A stretch of 64,000 nucleotides of DNA from Ruminococcus flavefaciens AE3010 (GCF_000526795.1 NZ_JAGT01000001.1:1821001-1885000), one strand, 5' to 3'; numbered from the stretch's first letter, positions 36,701-45,504 are shown. Translations and numbers: made by a program. The notes: a model not told the origin generated them from the sequence alone.

Positions 36701-37985
36701 GAGAAATGCCGTTGCTCTCACAGAACTTCAGAGTCTGCGCTGCTCTGCTGAGTGTGATCTGAGTATTGACATTATTTCCTCTCTGCTGACAAGCCGACTG
36801 ATCCAGTATTGAATCAGGCTTCAGCTCATTCTCGGGAGTAATTGAATTGTAGTTCTTCTTGATGAAGTCAGCGCCTGAGCTGAGCTCATGAGGGCTTACG
36901 GAAGTACCGATCTTGAACCAAGGAGCGAAGATGTCCTTGAGTCCTGAGCCCTGTGATGTGCTTGCAGCGGGAGTATTATTGTTGTTGTTCTGCTGCGGCT
37001 GCTGATTCTGCTGCTGGTTGTTCCAGTCGTTGTTCTGATTCCAGTTCCAGCCATTGTTCCAGTCGTTATTCTGATTCTGCTGCTGATTGTTCCAGTCGTT
37101 ATTCTGGTTCCAGTTCCAGCCGTTGTTCCAGTCGTTGTTCTGAGGCTGCTGGTTCTGCTGCTGATTGTTCCAGTTCCAGCCATTGTTCCAGTCATTGTTC
37201 TGAGCCTGCTGCTGATTGTTATTGTTTGCAGGAGCTGTATTTGAAGCACCTGCGCCTGAGCCGTCTGTAGAAACAGTTACGCTCTTGACATTTGCTGAAC
37301 CGTTTGATCTGTAGCCCTCGATGTTGAGAGATACCTCATAAAGCTTACCTGACATATCAAGTCCTGCCTGTGACCATGCGTCAAAGTGCTTGGATACGTC
37401 GATAGTGCCCTTCATGTAATTGGTCTGATTGTTTGCAGAGCCGCTTGTCTGACGAACGCTCCAGTACTGTGGGAATGTAGATGTTCCCTCAAGTGACGGC
37501 TGATTGTAACGCATTGACTTGCGGATATCGTAGGTATTGCCGTTAAGAGTTACTGAGCCCTTATTTTCGCCGTCATTTCCCGGTGGACGCCAGTCGCCCC
37601 AGCCTTCTACGATGTAGTACTCAACGAGAGGACTCTTTGTCCAGCCGTATACACACATGTATGAGTTTCCTCTTGGTGTGTACTCTACATCATAAGTGAG
37701 GACGATATTTCCGATGTCCTTGTAGTTCTTACCCTGACTGTCGTAGTTCTTTCCCATACGAGCGAGGAAGTTCTCAATGTTGCTCCAAGAACAAGTGAAT
37801 GAGCCTGCACCTGGCTGCATGGATACCTGTCCCTGTCCATTCTGATTCCACATCTCGTAGTCGTAGCCGCCCACATTTCCTCTCGTCTGCTGATCCGCAG
37901 CAGAAGCCACAGTGGGTATGCTCGAGGCGATCATCAGAGCTGAAACTGCTCCGCTGATAAGCCTCTGGATTCCTTTAAGCTTCAC
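33768..37985 (-). CDS. cellulosomal xylanase: GH11 - GH10 - dockerin - GH11 - CE4
   Basis: A 1405-residue protein with five modules joined by Asn/Gln/Trp-rich linkers. Signal peptide 1-29. GH11 30-240 (nucleophile Glu122 in PLVEYYIVE, acid/base Glu223 in NIEGYRSNG). Linker 241-345. GH10 346-680 (acid/base Glu493 in VCNELF, nucleophile Glu608 in ITELDI). Linker. Dockerin 763-830 (GDANNDSTVDMADTVSIMQ). Linker. Second GH11 925-1143 (Glu1036, Glu1126). Linker. CE4 esterase 1198-1405 (SFDDG with Asp1207-1208, HTQSHPHLG with His1261 and His1265). It attacks the xylan backbone in two modes and removes acetyl groups. The GH11-NQW-GH10 order recalls R. flavefaciens XYLA. Four catalytic modules in one chain is exceptional. 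Confidence 0.95.
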   Translation of the reverse strand: MKLKGIQRLISGAVSALMIASSIPTVASAADQQTRGNVGGYDYEMWNQNGQGQVSMQPGAGSFTCSWSNIENFLARMGKNYDSQGKNYKDIGNIVLTYDVEYTPRGNSYMCVYGWTKSPLVEYYIVEGWGDWRPPGNDGENKGSVTLNGNTYDIRKSMRYNQPSLEGTSTFPQYWSVRQTSGSANNQTNYMKGTIDVSKHFDAWSQAGLDMSGKLYEVSLNIEGYRSNGSANVKSVTVSTDGSGAGASNTAPANNNNQQQAQNNDWNNGWNWNNQQQNQQPQNNDWNNGWNWNQNNDWNNQQQNQNNDWNNGWNWNQNNDWNNQQQNQQPQQNNNNNTPAASTSQGSGLKDIFAPWFKIGTSVSPHELSSGADFIKKNYNSITPENELKPDSILDQSACQQRGNNVNTQITLSRAAQTLKFCESNGISLRGHTFVWYSQTPDWFFRENFSNNGAYVSKDIMDQRLESMIKNTFAALKSEYPNLDVYAYDVCNELFVNDGGGMRPAGNSGSGGSTWVQIYGDDSFVLNAFKYARKYAPAGCKLYLNDYNEYISAKTNDIYNMAMKIKQQGNIDGIGMQAHLATNYPDAKTFETALNKFLSTGLDVQITELDITCSDLNAQANLYEDIFKIAMANSDRIPALTIWGTSDNVSWRSSQNPLLFSQGYQPKPAYDKVVALAKSGSVPAASNNNNNTQQQNNNQQQNQQPQNNDWNNQWNNQNNNQQQNWNQNNDWNNQWNNQNNNQQQNWNQNNDWSNQDWFTNVSKWGDANNDSTVDMADTVSIMQSLANPDKYNLNQQGAYNGDVFNPGSGITNSDAQSLQMWFLGSIPNLPYGDNNWNNQWNWNNDWNNQNNNQQQNWNQNNQWNNQQQNQQPQNNDWNNGWNWNQNNDWNNQWNNQQQNQQPQNNDWNNQWNQNQQPQQQNNSSNFTASGQKFSVGSGQTQHKGDNVDGYSYEIWLDNTGGSGSMTLGSGGSFSTEWSATVNAGNFLARRGRNYDASKKATQYGPIVMDYAADYSASSQGNSRLCVYGWMKDPLVEYYIIEDWVNWCPSAQGGSKTVTIDGAEYEIFQLDHTGPTILGNTQTFKQYFSVRKSKRTSGTITVSDHFKAWENAGWNIGNLTEVALNVEGWESSGKANVTKLTIGTSGGSNNNTQQNNNQQQNNQWNQQQNNNQQQNQWNWNQQQNNQQPQQQNNTAVQSGKKLCAISFDDGASATSKSDPGYRIIDALIKNNMTATFFNVGNWIKTNDQIKYEYQNGMEVANHTQSHPHLGQMGASQIRSEWEQCNSKLKSIIGADPSKLMRLPYLESNATVQSALNDVPLISCAIDTQDWNGASKDQIVNTIKQAAQNGSLEGAIVLCHENYAATAAAMEEVLPWLAQNGYQNVNISDMAKAHGKTLAGGQVHTRA
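35230..35480 (-). repeat. Asn/Gln/Trp codon repeats (one of several linkers)
   Basis: The linkers are built from irregular NNDWNNGWNW and NQQQNQ units. Similar blocks lie near 34410-34540, 35700-35930 and 36975-37225. The repeated DNA could recombine and change linker length. Confidence 0.85.
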
Positions 37986-38640
37986 TTTTGATCACTCCTT
38001 TGAGTTTTTGTTTTGAGGATCTGACTTTGCAGTCACGTCTGACTTTACGCTTCAGCCGATTCTCATGGATCAAGTTTTCCCCTATGCGCATATTTATCTG
38101 TTTATACTACAATTATAATGTATTAACCAATTAAAATTCAAGCCGAAATTTGTGATTATCACATTTTTTGACCAGATATTGCGAATCGTGTATGATCACA
38201 CATGGCTAAAATTAGCCAGATGTGACACATATCAATGCTTGCCAGATACAGCCTCAGCAATTTTTGGTTAGTATTATCGTTTAACTAAACTGTTTTGATG
38301 TCGTGAACCGTCATTATTTTTTGTGTTTTTCAGCTTTATTTAAGTTACCGAATCAACGCTTTACCGTAGAATACTATTCTGACATATTAAATACGCCTTA
38401 ACATTTAAGGATAATTTATAATCATTTCTACTCTGCGTTTAATCTGAACTTTGGAGCAGTTCTCAGCATGAAATTATGTGTTATCAGCTCCGGATCGTAA
38501 GAATATTGATACATTTCCTGCAAAAAGAGCAACATATTATCAATATCTGTTCATTTATTGCGCTGCTTTAGTCATTAATTGCTTCCCGAAAACTACAGGT
38601 TTTGTAAACCGCCGAGGGTACAATATAAACATGCACTAAT
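37986..38640. other. long AT-rich upstream region of the xylanase gene
   Basis: About 650 bases with no gene. It contains the inverted repeat TGGCTAA-AA-TTAGCCA (38203-38218) and, further away, GTTTA-AC-TAAAC near 38280. The length suggests a complex promoter or long leader for the xylanase gene on the minus strand. No coding signal seen. Confidence 0.5.
38203..38218. promoter_or_regulatory. 16-bp inverted repeat, candidate operator upstream of the xylanase gene
   Basis: TGGCTAAAATTAGCCA has 7-base perfect arms and lies about 220 bases upstream of the xylanase start. Its symmetry suits a dimeric regulator. Confidence 0.4.
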
Positions 38641-38643
38641 AAA

Positions 38644-38686
38644 AATGCACAACTCCGCTATATTATCTATAGCAGAATTGTGCATT
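38644..38686 (-). terminator. terminator of the second CotH gene
   Basis: A long, nearly perfect stem of about 19 bp (AATGCACAACTCCGCTATA with its complement) followed by TTTTTATT on the minus strand. Confidence 0.85.
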
Positions 38687-38720
38687 ACGCTTATTTTATT
38701 AGATCTCAAAACTGGTATCG

Positions 38721-41700
38721 TCAGAAAGACTTTATCTCACCCAGTATGAATTTTTTCAGCAGCTTCAGATCGTCAGCATTTATAACGTCGTCGCCGTTTA
38801 TATCTGCCGCGCCGAAGTTATCTGCTTCTCCTGTAAGAGCCGCCTTTTTCATCTTGCAAAGGTCAAAGCTGTCGATCTTTCCGTCGCCGTTAAGGTCTCC
38901 GATAGCGTATTTATCCACCTGCTTGTCAGTCCTCCACCAGTTCACATTGTAGAGGTAGCCCTCTCCGCCTGTGAATACAAAATACAGATCGCGCTTGCCG
39001 TTTGTCTCAGAAATGGCACATCTCTGTGTTCCCCATGTCTGCCAGCCGTTGGTGCTCTTGATATCCATTCTGCCTATCACCTGACCGTCGGGCTTGTCAA
39101 CGCGCACTTCAAGCACTGCTCTTGCGCCGTTTGAACCGATGCGGAAGTCGATATTCTTCACGCCCGTCAGGTCAATGTCCTTGAAGCCGATGTACTCGCC
39201 GTTCTCGATATACGCAACGTCAAGTCCGCCCTCCGAGCAGTTCTCCGTGTCTATTCCCTGCTTGTAGTCATAGGTCTCAGCCTGTACCACCTTGCTGAGG
39301 GACTTCAGCCCCGACAAGGACAGCGAACCGTTTGCAGTTGTCGTAACAGCCTTTGTTGTCGCAGTTGTCTTGGCAGTGGTCTTAGCTGTAGTTGCTGTAG
39401 TTTTCACTGTTGTAGTTGTGACTTTTGCGGTCGTCTGAGCTGCAGTGGTCACTTTCTCATTTGCATCGCCCACATAGACAGCCTCTACAGAAGCGTCATT
39501 CTCGATCCTTACCTTGATATATGGGTCTGTCAGCTCTCCGCTGCTGAGCTTTGCACCGTTCAGGTTCCAGTGTGAGAATGTGCAGCCCTCCACAGGAGTT
39601 GCCGTCAGGTGGAGATCGTAATCGGCGTGGTAATTGCCGCTCCAGCTGCTTATCTGTCCCAGCTCAAGGGAATTGAGCTTTATGCTTCCCTTTGCGGAAT
39701 TATTCACTACCGTGAACTTGTGGGGCTCTGCCGAAAGCTTCATTGCGTTTCGTGTAGTACGCTCTGCATAGGGATAGCGCTTGTCGTAGAATTCGGTGAG
39801 CGTTGCTATCTCGCCCTCAAAGCGTTTTACAGCATTATCTCCCGATAAGCTGCCCCAATGGAAGCGCTGATATGTATCGGCGATCTGCTGTCTGTAATTG
39901 TTCTTGTAGCTTTCGATAAGTGCCTTTGTCTTTTCGGGAGCAAAGTTATAATTGGCAAGGTCCATCATCGTCCTTGCAAATTTCATTCTGAATGAATCAT
40001 TGTTAAGGAGCCCGTTGAACATTCTTGCAAGCTGGCTGTTGTTATTGCGTATGCGCTCAAAGCCGTCAGCGTGATAGGACTTGTCATCGGTGCCGTAGAG
40101 TCCCTGTCCCGACTCGGTATCAAAAAGTATCATTCGCCATTTGCCGTCAGCATAGGGATTGCTCTCATCTATGACATTTGAACGCCATGCGCTGAAATTA
40201 TTCTGGGGCCAGTCTGCATTGGACCAGTATATCTGTGCTGCAAAGTAGTCCATAAAGCCCTGGAGATCCACTTTTTCGCAGAACTGCTCAAAGGAGATGC
40301 TGCCGTTTGCAACTCCGTCGCAAAGCTCCCGCCAGTCTCTCAGGTCGCTGTCCGAACCTGCTTCAAGGTCGCCGTTCTCTATCATTGCGATATTATTCTT
40401 ATCAACACCGTAATGGCTGCTGAAGAAGCTCTCGTTGATCTTTTCCTGCATCTGGTAGAGCCCCCAGAACTCGCCGTCGATGAATACGATACATTCTGTG
40501 CAGGTCTGCTTTGCAAAGGTCTTGTCAGCCACAAGTGTCTGGTTTATGGTGTCGCGGAAGAATGCTCCCGTATTGTCGTTGCCGCCGTTGCGGACTACGA
40601 TGCCGTCATATTTCTTGATAGCCTTGCCGTTCTTAGCCTTTGCAGCCTTACCCGAGAAGAAGTCGTAATCAAACTCGGAAACTCCGTAATCCTTGCGGGT
40701 ATAGATGTTGAAGCTCTTCTGTGCGAGAGCTCTTGAGAATGCGCCCTTGATGCGGATACCAACGTTCTGGTCGATGACCTTTTCACCGTTGTCGAACATG
40801 GTGAATATAGCGGGACGCTCCCACTCTCTGCCCTTCATGGAATAGTTGGCTTTCTTCTCCCAAGCCCACTTTTCTCTGTCAGCTTCCTTGTTCTCGTCGT
40901 AGACCTTGCCGAGACAGTATATGCCCTTTTCCCTGTCAAAGAGATTAGCAGGATCGGTAACGATGGAGACCACCTTCATGTTCTTATAATAGCCTGAAGC
41001 TGTCTTGCCTATCATGTATGTCCTTGTGACATACTCGCTGGCGTTGTTTTCGCTGTCCACCGCAACTGCACGGATTATAACTGCTTTGTCCACATTTCCG
41101 TGAGGAGCCTCTGCTCCGTCGGGAACTATATCGGTACGTGCGCTGAGACGGTTCTCGGTCTCAGTCATATCCTTGATAGTAAGAGGCTCGGTATACTTTT
41201 TCGAGCCCCATACAGGGTCGCTGCCGTCTGTTGTATAGTATATATCGCAGCCCTCATCGGCTGTGAGAGTAAGCTTGAATTCGCTGTCGTAAAATCCGCT
41301 GTCATGGGAAAAAGACGGCTTATGTACAGATGCGCTGCCCTCGGGAGCTATGTTAGCCTTTTCGGGTGTGCCTTTGAGTATATAGAAATCTCCGCTGCCG
41401 TCGGGATACTGTCCGTAGGAGCTGTCGGCAGGGATAGTTTCAAATGTAATGGTCTGTGCGTTAGCGCCCGACTTGTCTGTCAGTGTGAGTATCTCACCCG
41501 ATGCAGACAGCCCGAAAGGAGCTATCTTAGTGTCATTTTTAGCGGCGTCGCTGTCGCAGAAAACGATAAGTCTGCCCCCTGACGCAATATGTGTGCCGTC
41601 GGGGAATGCGTACTTATAGGGCTTTTCAGCCTTGTCCGAAAGTCCCCAGCCCGAGATGTCGGCTTCTGTCTTTCCATTGTTGTAAAGTTCGATCCAGTCA

Positions 41701-41867
41701 TAGCAGCTGCCGTCAGCAGCCTTGTAGGTAGTGTTTTTCGAGCAGACTTCATTAATGGTCACCTGCGTGCCGTTATCTGCGTTTGCAGGCAGATATACAG
41801 CAGTCTGCAGCAGCATTCCGAGACACAGTACTCCGGCAATGGTCCGTTTTTTTGACGTGTTTTTCAT
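38721..41867 (-). CDS. secreted CotH-domain protein: LTD - CotH - CBM6 - dockerin
   Basis: A 1048-residue protein. Signal peptide (about 1-30). A lamin-tail-type domain (about 32-150: VTINEVCSKN, YDWIELYNNG, DISGWGLSD). A short chitobiase-like beta domain (about 190-285: YYTTDGSDPVWGS). A CotH kinase-like domain (about 290-690: VGIRIKGAFSRALAQKSFNI, GLYQMQEKINESFF, RMILFDTESG). A bacterial-repeat domain (about 705-790), a Thr/Lys linker, CBM6 (about 850-985: VVQAETYD, GGLDVAYIENGEY), and a dockerin (GDLNGDGKIDSFDLCKMKKA). Lamin-tail plus CotH is a known pairing in secreted bacterial proteins. CBM6 adds xylan or glucan binding. The dockerin differs from that of the first CotH protein. Confidence 0.88.
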   Translation of the reverse strand: MKNTSKKRTIAGVLCLGMLLQTAVYLPANADNGTQVTINEVCSKNTTYKAADGSCYDWIELYNNGKTEADISGWGLSDKAEKPYKYAFPDGTHIASGGRLIVFCDSDAAKNDTKIAPFGLSASGEILTLTDKSGANAQTITFETIPADSSYGQYPDGSGDFYILKGTPEKANIAPEGSASVHKPSFSHDSGFYDSEFKLTLTADEGCDIYYTTDGSDPVWGSKKYTEPLTIKDMTETENRLSARTDIVPDGAEAPHGNVDKAVIIRAVAVDSENNASEYVTRTYMIGKTASGYYKNMKVVSIVTDPANLFDREKGIYCLGKVYDENKEADREKWAWEKKANYSMKGREWERPAIFTMFDNGEKVIDQNVGIRIKGAFSRALAQKSFNIYTRKDYGVSEFDYDFFSGKAAKAKNGKAIKKYDGIVVRNGGNDNTGAFFRDTINQTLVADKTFAKQTCTECIVFIDGEFWGLYQMQEKINESFFSSHYGVDKNNIAMIENGDLEAGSDSDLRDWRELCDGVANGSISFEQFCEKVDLQGFMDYFAAQIYWSNADWPQNNFSAWRSNVIDESNPYADGKWRMILFDTESGQGLYGTDDKSYHADGFERIRNNNSQLARMFNGLLNNDSFRMKFARTMMDLANYNFAPEKTKALIESYKNNYRQQIADTYQRFHWGSLSGDNAVKRFEGEIATLTEFYDKRYPYAERTTRNAMKLSAEPHKFTVVNNSAKGSIKLNSLELGQISSWSGNYHADYDLHLTATPVEGCTFSHWNLNGAKLSSGELTDPYIKVRIENDASVEAVYVGDANEKVTTAAQTTAKVTTTTVKTTATTAKTTAKTTATTKAVTTTANGSLSLSGLKSLSKVVQAETYDYKQGIDTENCSEGGLDVAYIENGEYIGFKDIDLTGVKNIDFRIGSNGARAVLEVRVDKPDGQVIGRMDIKSTNGWQTWGTQRCAISETNGKRDLYFVFTGGEGYLYNVNWWRTDKQVDKYAIGDLNGDGKIDSFDLCKMKKAALTGEADNFGAADINGDDVINADDLKLLKKFILGEIKSF

Positions 41868-42274
41868 TTTTTCCTCCGGCTTATATAAATACTCTCTTTA
41901 AAATAATACGTTATGATCGTGCTCTGACTATATATGTTTCTGTGTCAGTTTATGCTCCGATTGACCACAACTTAAATATTATAGCATAAGCAAAAGGCTA
42001 TTTCAAGCATTGTACACATAAATTTTATAAATTTTTGAATAAATTATAATGTCAGACTATCTTTCAGCCATTTTTTACCATTTTTCTGTAGAAAATGCTG
42101 TAAGATATCCTCACCGTATAATATCAGTTCTGACTGCCGCAATGCTCTGAGGGCTGTGTTTTGCGGACTGCAGAGAACAGCAAAAGCTGACCTGAGCTCC
42201 GCAATATTCGTGTTGACATAACAGCACAGCTGTGATATTATTATTCAGAAATACAAACAGAAAAGAGAGAAAAC
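41868..42274. other. intergenic region between divergent genes
   Basis: About 400 bases, mostly AT-rich, holding the unresolved promoters of the CotH and YczE-like genes. No gene or strong repeat seen. Confidence 0.5.
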
Positions 42275-42922
42275 ATGAAAAGAAGGATCATTATGTCCAT
42301 ACTCGGCGTCATGGCGGGAGCTGTCAGCGTCGCCATATTCAAAACGGCTGCTTTCGGTGTGGACCCGTTCCAGTCATTTATGAGCGGCATCAGCAAGCTC
42401 ATACCCATAAGCTTCGGCACTCTGTACGTCATAGTCAATGCAGTACTGCTCACGTTCAGCCTTATCTTCGACAGGCATTACATCGGCATCGCTACCTTTA
42501 TCAACCTTTTCCTGCTTGGCTATGTAACTGAGTACTCCTACAAGCTCCTGCAATGGCTCGTTCCCGAGCCGTCAATGCCCCTCCGCATTATCTTCCTCAT
42601 AGTGGGCATAGTCATTATATGTATCGGCGCTTCGCTGTACATAACCGCAGACCTCGGCGTCTCCACATACGACGCTGTAGCGCTGATAATGGCAAACAAA
42701 TGGAAGATAGGCAAATTCAAGTTCATTCGCATCTGCACAGATGTGTGCTGTGTTGTGCTGGGAGCAGTCATGTTCCTTGCAGGCGGCGGACAGCTCAGAG
42801 CCATACCCACTATTGCAGGTATCGGCACCATTATCACGGCTTTCTTTATGGGCCCCCTCATAGATTTTTTCAGCGTCCATATTGCAAGAAAGCTTCTCAA
42901 AGACAGCGTATCCACAGAATGA
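42275..42922 (+). CDS. YczE/YitT-type integral membrane protein
   Basis: A 215-residue protein with five or six membrane helices. FGVDPFQSFMSGIS in the first half and LGVSTYDAVALIM in the second half mark the internal repeat of the YczE/YyaS family. The biochemical role is unknown; in Bacillus yczE lies beside sfp and affects bacillomycin production. Here an Sfp-type gene exists, but 38 kb away. A weak AGAGAG site precedes the ATG. Confidence 0.8.
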   Translation: MKRRIIMSILGVMAGAVSVAIFKTAAFGVDPFQSFMSGISKLIPISFGTLYVIVNAVLLTFSLIFDRHYIGIATFINLFLLGYVTEYSYKLLQWLVPEPSMPLRIIFLIVGIVIICIGASLYITADLGVSTYDAVALIMANKWKIGKFKFIRICTDVCCVVLGAVMFLAGGGQLRAIPTIAGIGTIITAFFMGPLIDFFSVHIARKLLKDSVSTE

Positions 42923-43061
42923 AAAACAGTCACAGGATGACTGAGATACTTATACAGAAGTTCTACATGAGATATCGAGGAACCATTTTGAAGGAGCTTT
43001 TTCTCGTATCTCTTTCATGACCGTTATTTCATTTTTCTATAATAAAGCAAAAAAGCAAATT

Positions 43062-43092
43062 AGCCCCTTTGTAAATGTTACAAAGGGGCTTT
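43062..43092 (+). terminator. terminator downstream of the YczE-like gene
   Basis: AGCCCCTTTG pairs with CAAAGGGGCT (11-base loop), with a short T-run, about 140 bases after the stop. The rest of 42923-43314 shows no convincing gene. Confidence 0.65.
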
Positions 43093-43314
43093 GTTATAGA
43101 AAAAATCAGCTAAAAGTCTTTGGAAAGGGTAGAGCATATTCTTATCGCAGTAAAGACAAAGGCAAATCAAATCGAATAGGAAGTAAGCCGATATTTACCT
43201 AAAAAGCAATTATCGGATTTTTACTGTTTTTCACTCAAAACTCAGGCTTCATATAATAAACTGTAATGAAAAATAAAATGATGCGGCTCGAAACATGAAG
43301 CAATAAAGAATTAC

Positions 43315-43390
43315 TTGACTTTTCCGTACAGGTATAATATAATTATCATAAAGCAAAGGTGCTGCGGTATTTACCGTATGCACCTTTTTT
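43315..43390 (+). promoter_or_regulatory. promoter followed at once by an intrinsic terminator (leader A)
   Basis: TTGACT (43315-43320), 17 bases, TATAAT (43338-43343). The transcript should start near 43350 with AAAGCAAAGGTGCTGCGG. AAAGGTGC (43355-43362) and CGGTA pair with TACCG and GCACCTTT (43380-43387) to give a terminator with six T, ending 18 bases before the ATG. There is hardly room for a classical antiterminator. The same plan occurs before nadE and the small Cys-rich gene. Confidence 0.8.
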
Positions 43391-43407
43391 GTATTGGAGG
43401 AAAAAAT

Positions 43408-44115
43408 ATGAGCAATAAACCTGTTATCGGAGTTATACCGCTTATGGACTACAATAAAAACAGCTATTGGATGCTGCCGGGGTATTTCGGCGGGATAATT
43501 GAGGCAGGAGGTATGCCTGTTATGCTGCCGCTTACGAGTGACAGTGCAGATATCGAACAGTTAACATCTATGTGTGACGGCTTTCTGTTCACAGGAGGTC
43601 AGGATGTTGATCCCAAGCTGTACTACGCAAGAAAAACAGGTGTCTGCGGCGAGTGCAGCCCCGAACGGGATACTATGGAAGAGCTGCTTCTCAAACGCGC
43701 AATGGAAGCTGATAAACCCATACTCGGCATATGCCGCGGCATACAGTTCATAAACGCCGCACTTGACGGAACGCTCTGGCAGGATATACCCTCCCAGTTT
43801 TCCGATACAATACTGCATTGTCAGAAGCCGCCGTATGATGTTCCGATACATGAAGTGAATATAAGAGCGGATTCGCCGCTGTATGATCTTCTGAAAACGG
43901 ATACAATTCCCGTAAACAGCTATCATCATCAGGGAGTACGGACTCTCTCACATGAGCTTTTACCTATGGCAGAAGCTCCCGACGGACTTATTGAAGCTGT
44001 TTATGCTCCGAAGCAGAAGTTCCTTTGGGCAGTACAATGGCACCCCGAATTCTCCTATCTCAAAGATGAAAACAGCCGCCTTATATTCAGAGAATTTGTC
44101 AGAAACTGCCGATAA
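43408..44115 (+). CDS. class I glutamine amidotransferase, PuuD-like
   Basis: A 235-residue protein of the gamma-glutamyl-gamma-aminobutyrate hydrolase family (peptidase C26). It starts MSNKPVIGVIP with GGAGG 6 bases upstream. The nucleophile Cys lies in ILGICRGIQFINA, the His/Glu of the triad in AVQWHPEFS, and the family motif SYHHQGV is present. It would hydrolyse a gamma-glutamyl amide in the cytosol, with substrate unknown. No putrescine pathway partner lies nearby. Its 3' end meets the converging GH13 gene with four bases between. Its 5' leader is of the same type as that of nadE, also a glutamine-hydrolysing enzyme, which suggests shared nitrogen-linked control. Confidence 0.88.
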   Translation: MSNKPVIGVIPLMDYNKNSYWMLPGYFGGIIEAGGMPVMLPLTSDSADIEQLTSMCDGFLFTGGQDVDPKLYYARKTGVCGECSPERDTMEELLLKRAMEADKPILGICRGIQFINAALDGTLWQDIPSQFSDTILHCQKPPYDVPIHEVNIRADSPLYDLLKTDTIPVNSYHHQGVRTLSHELLPMAEAPDGLIEAVYAPKQKFLWAVQWHPEFSYLKDENSRLIFREFVRNCR

Positions 44116-44119
44116 AAGT

Positions 44120-45430
44120 TTACCGTTCCATTTTCCATATCTGTGCAGAATAAGGCGGCAATTCACTTCCACCGCCGAAATCATGCTTTGTGCCTGTTAT
44201 AAGCTCATCAGCCATGCCGCAGCCTGCGTCAAAGTGGGCTGTAAAGGGCTGACAATCGGCGTTTATTGCAATAAGTATCCTCTCGTCATCACATCTTCGC
44301 TGAATGATGCACTGCTTGTTGGTGAGCACAGGAACGCTAATATCGCCGTAGCAAAGAGCCTTGCTCTCACGGTGTATCTTTGCGAGCTTTGAGATATAAG
44401 CCGAAAGCTCGTTGTCTATTGGCTTGTCAAAGGAAACGCGCAGCGCAGGATCACCGTCTTTTTTGTCTGCTTCCGCGCCCCATTCGCTTCCATAGTAGAT
44501 ACACGGGATACCGGGCATTCCGAACATTATCGCATAAACAAGCGGAATGTGATTTTTGTTTGTGAGTATCGTGGCGATTCTTGATACATCGTGATTATCA
44601 ACAAAGCTCAAAAGGTGCATACCTCTGTACTGACACCACGGCTCTGGTCCGAACTGATTTTTGAGGGAATGGCATATCTCAAACATATTCATACTGTTGA
44701 AGCTTGAATACAGACCCTTGTAGCACTGGTAATTGGTTGCGGAGTGTAACATATCGTTGTTTACAAACTGCGAATAGTCGCCGTGGAGAAGCTCACCGAT
44801 AAGCACGAAATCATCTTTCAGTCCGTTTGTAAAGCCGCGAAGTCTTTTCAGGAATTCCTTGTCAAGGCAGTACGCCACATCAAGTCTCAGACCGTCTATG
44901 TCAAATTCCTCTACCCAGCCTTTGATGCAGGAGAAGATATGCTCAACGACTTCATTGTTCCAAAGGTTGAGCTTTACAAGCTCGTAGTGACCTTCCCAGC
45001 CCTCATACCAGAGACCGTCATTATAGTTTGAGTTTCCGCCGAAATCGATATGGAACCAGTCCTTATAGCGGGAGTTTTCACGGTTTTGCAGAACGTCCTG
45101 AAACGCCCGGAAGCCTCTGCCGACGTGGTTGAATACGCCGTCCAGAACTACCTTTATCCCTCTGCTGTGAAGCTCCTTGCAGACCTTTGCGAAGTCCTCG
45201 TTGCTGCCGAGACGGCAGTCTATTTTTGTATAGTCCCTTGTGTCATAGCCGTGAGAGTCCGACTCAAATATCGGAGAAAAATATACCGCATTGCAGTTGA
45301 GTTCCCTGATATGGTCTGCCCAGTCGATGACTTTCAGTATCCTCGACTGCGGGATACCGTCATTCTCAAAGGGTGCTCCGCAGAAGCCGAGGGGATATAT
45401 CTGATAGAATACACTTTCATATGCCCACAT
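44120..45430 (-). CDS. intracellular GH13 alpha-amylase family enzyme
   Basis: A 436-residue protein without a signal peptide. The four conserved GH13 regions are visible: DGVFNHVG, GLRLDVAYC (nucleophile Asp), IGELLHG (acid/base Glu) and FVDNHDVSR. The opening MWAYESVFYQIYPLGFCGAP resembles cyclomaltodextrinase/neopullulanase-like enzymes, though their N-terminal dimerisation domain is missing. It probably cuts imported maltodextrins or storage glycan. No transporter gene is adjacent. Confidence 0.88.
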   Translation of the reverse strand: MWAYESVFYQIYPLGFCGAPFENDGIPQSRILKVIDWADHIRELNCNAVYFSPIFESDSHGYDTRDYTKIDCRLGSNEDFAKVCKELHSRGIKVVLDGVFNHVGRGFRAFQDVLQNRENSRYKDWFHIDFGGNSNYNDGLWYEGWEGHYELVKLNLWNNEVVEHIFSCIKGWVEEFDIDGLRLDVAYCLDKEFLKRLRGFTNGLKDDFVLIGELLHGDYSQFVNNDMLHSATNYQCYKGLYSSFNSMNMFEICHSLKNQFGPEPWCQYRGMHLLSFVDNHDVSRIATILTNKNHIPLVYAIMFGMPGIPCIYYGSEWGAEADKKDGDPALRVSFDKPIDNELSAYISKLAKIHRESKALCYGDISVPVLTNKQCIIQRRCDDERILIAINADCQPFTAHFDAGCGMADELITGTKHDFGGGSELPPYSAQIWKMER

Positions 45431-45504
45431 TTTAATGCCTCCATTTTCAATTTTAAATACTATACTTCTATTTTACCACATTTTTGATCTCATTACAATG
45501 GCTG

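Noticed and set aside
34410..37250. Long open frames on the strand opposite the xylanase linkers (for example 35160-35537 and 35279-35557)
   Set aside because: They are mirror images of Asn/Gln/Trp codon repeats. The encoded Leu/Ile/Val- or Ser/Cys-rich strings have no binding sites.
43017..43202. 61-codon + strand frame
   Set aside because: It runs through a terminator hairpin and has a Lys-rich random composition.
43350..43390. Leader hairpin as a T-box, glutamine riboswitch or ANTAR target
   Set aside because: The RNA before the terminator is too short for a T-box or known riboswitch, and no second hairpin with a hexaloop is present. Only a promoter-proximal terminator can be supported.
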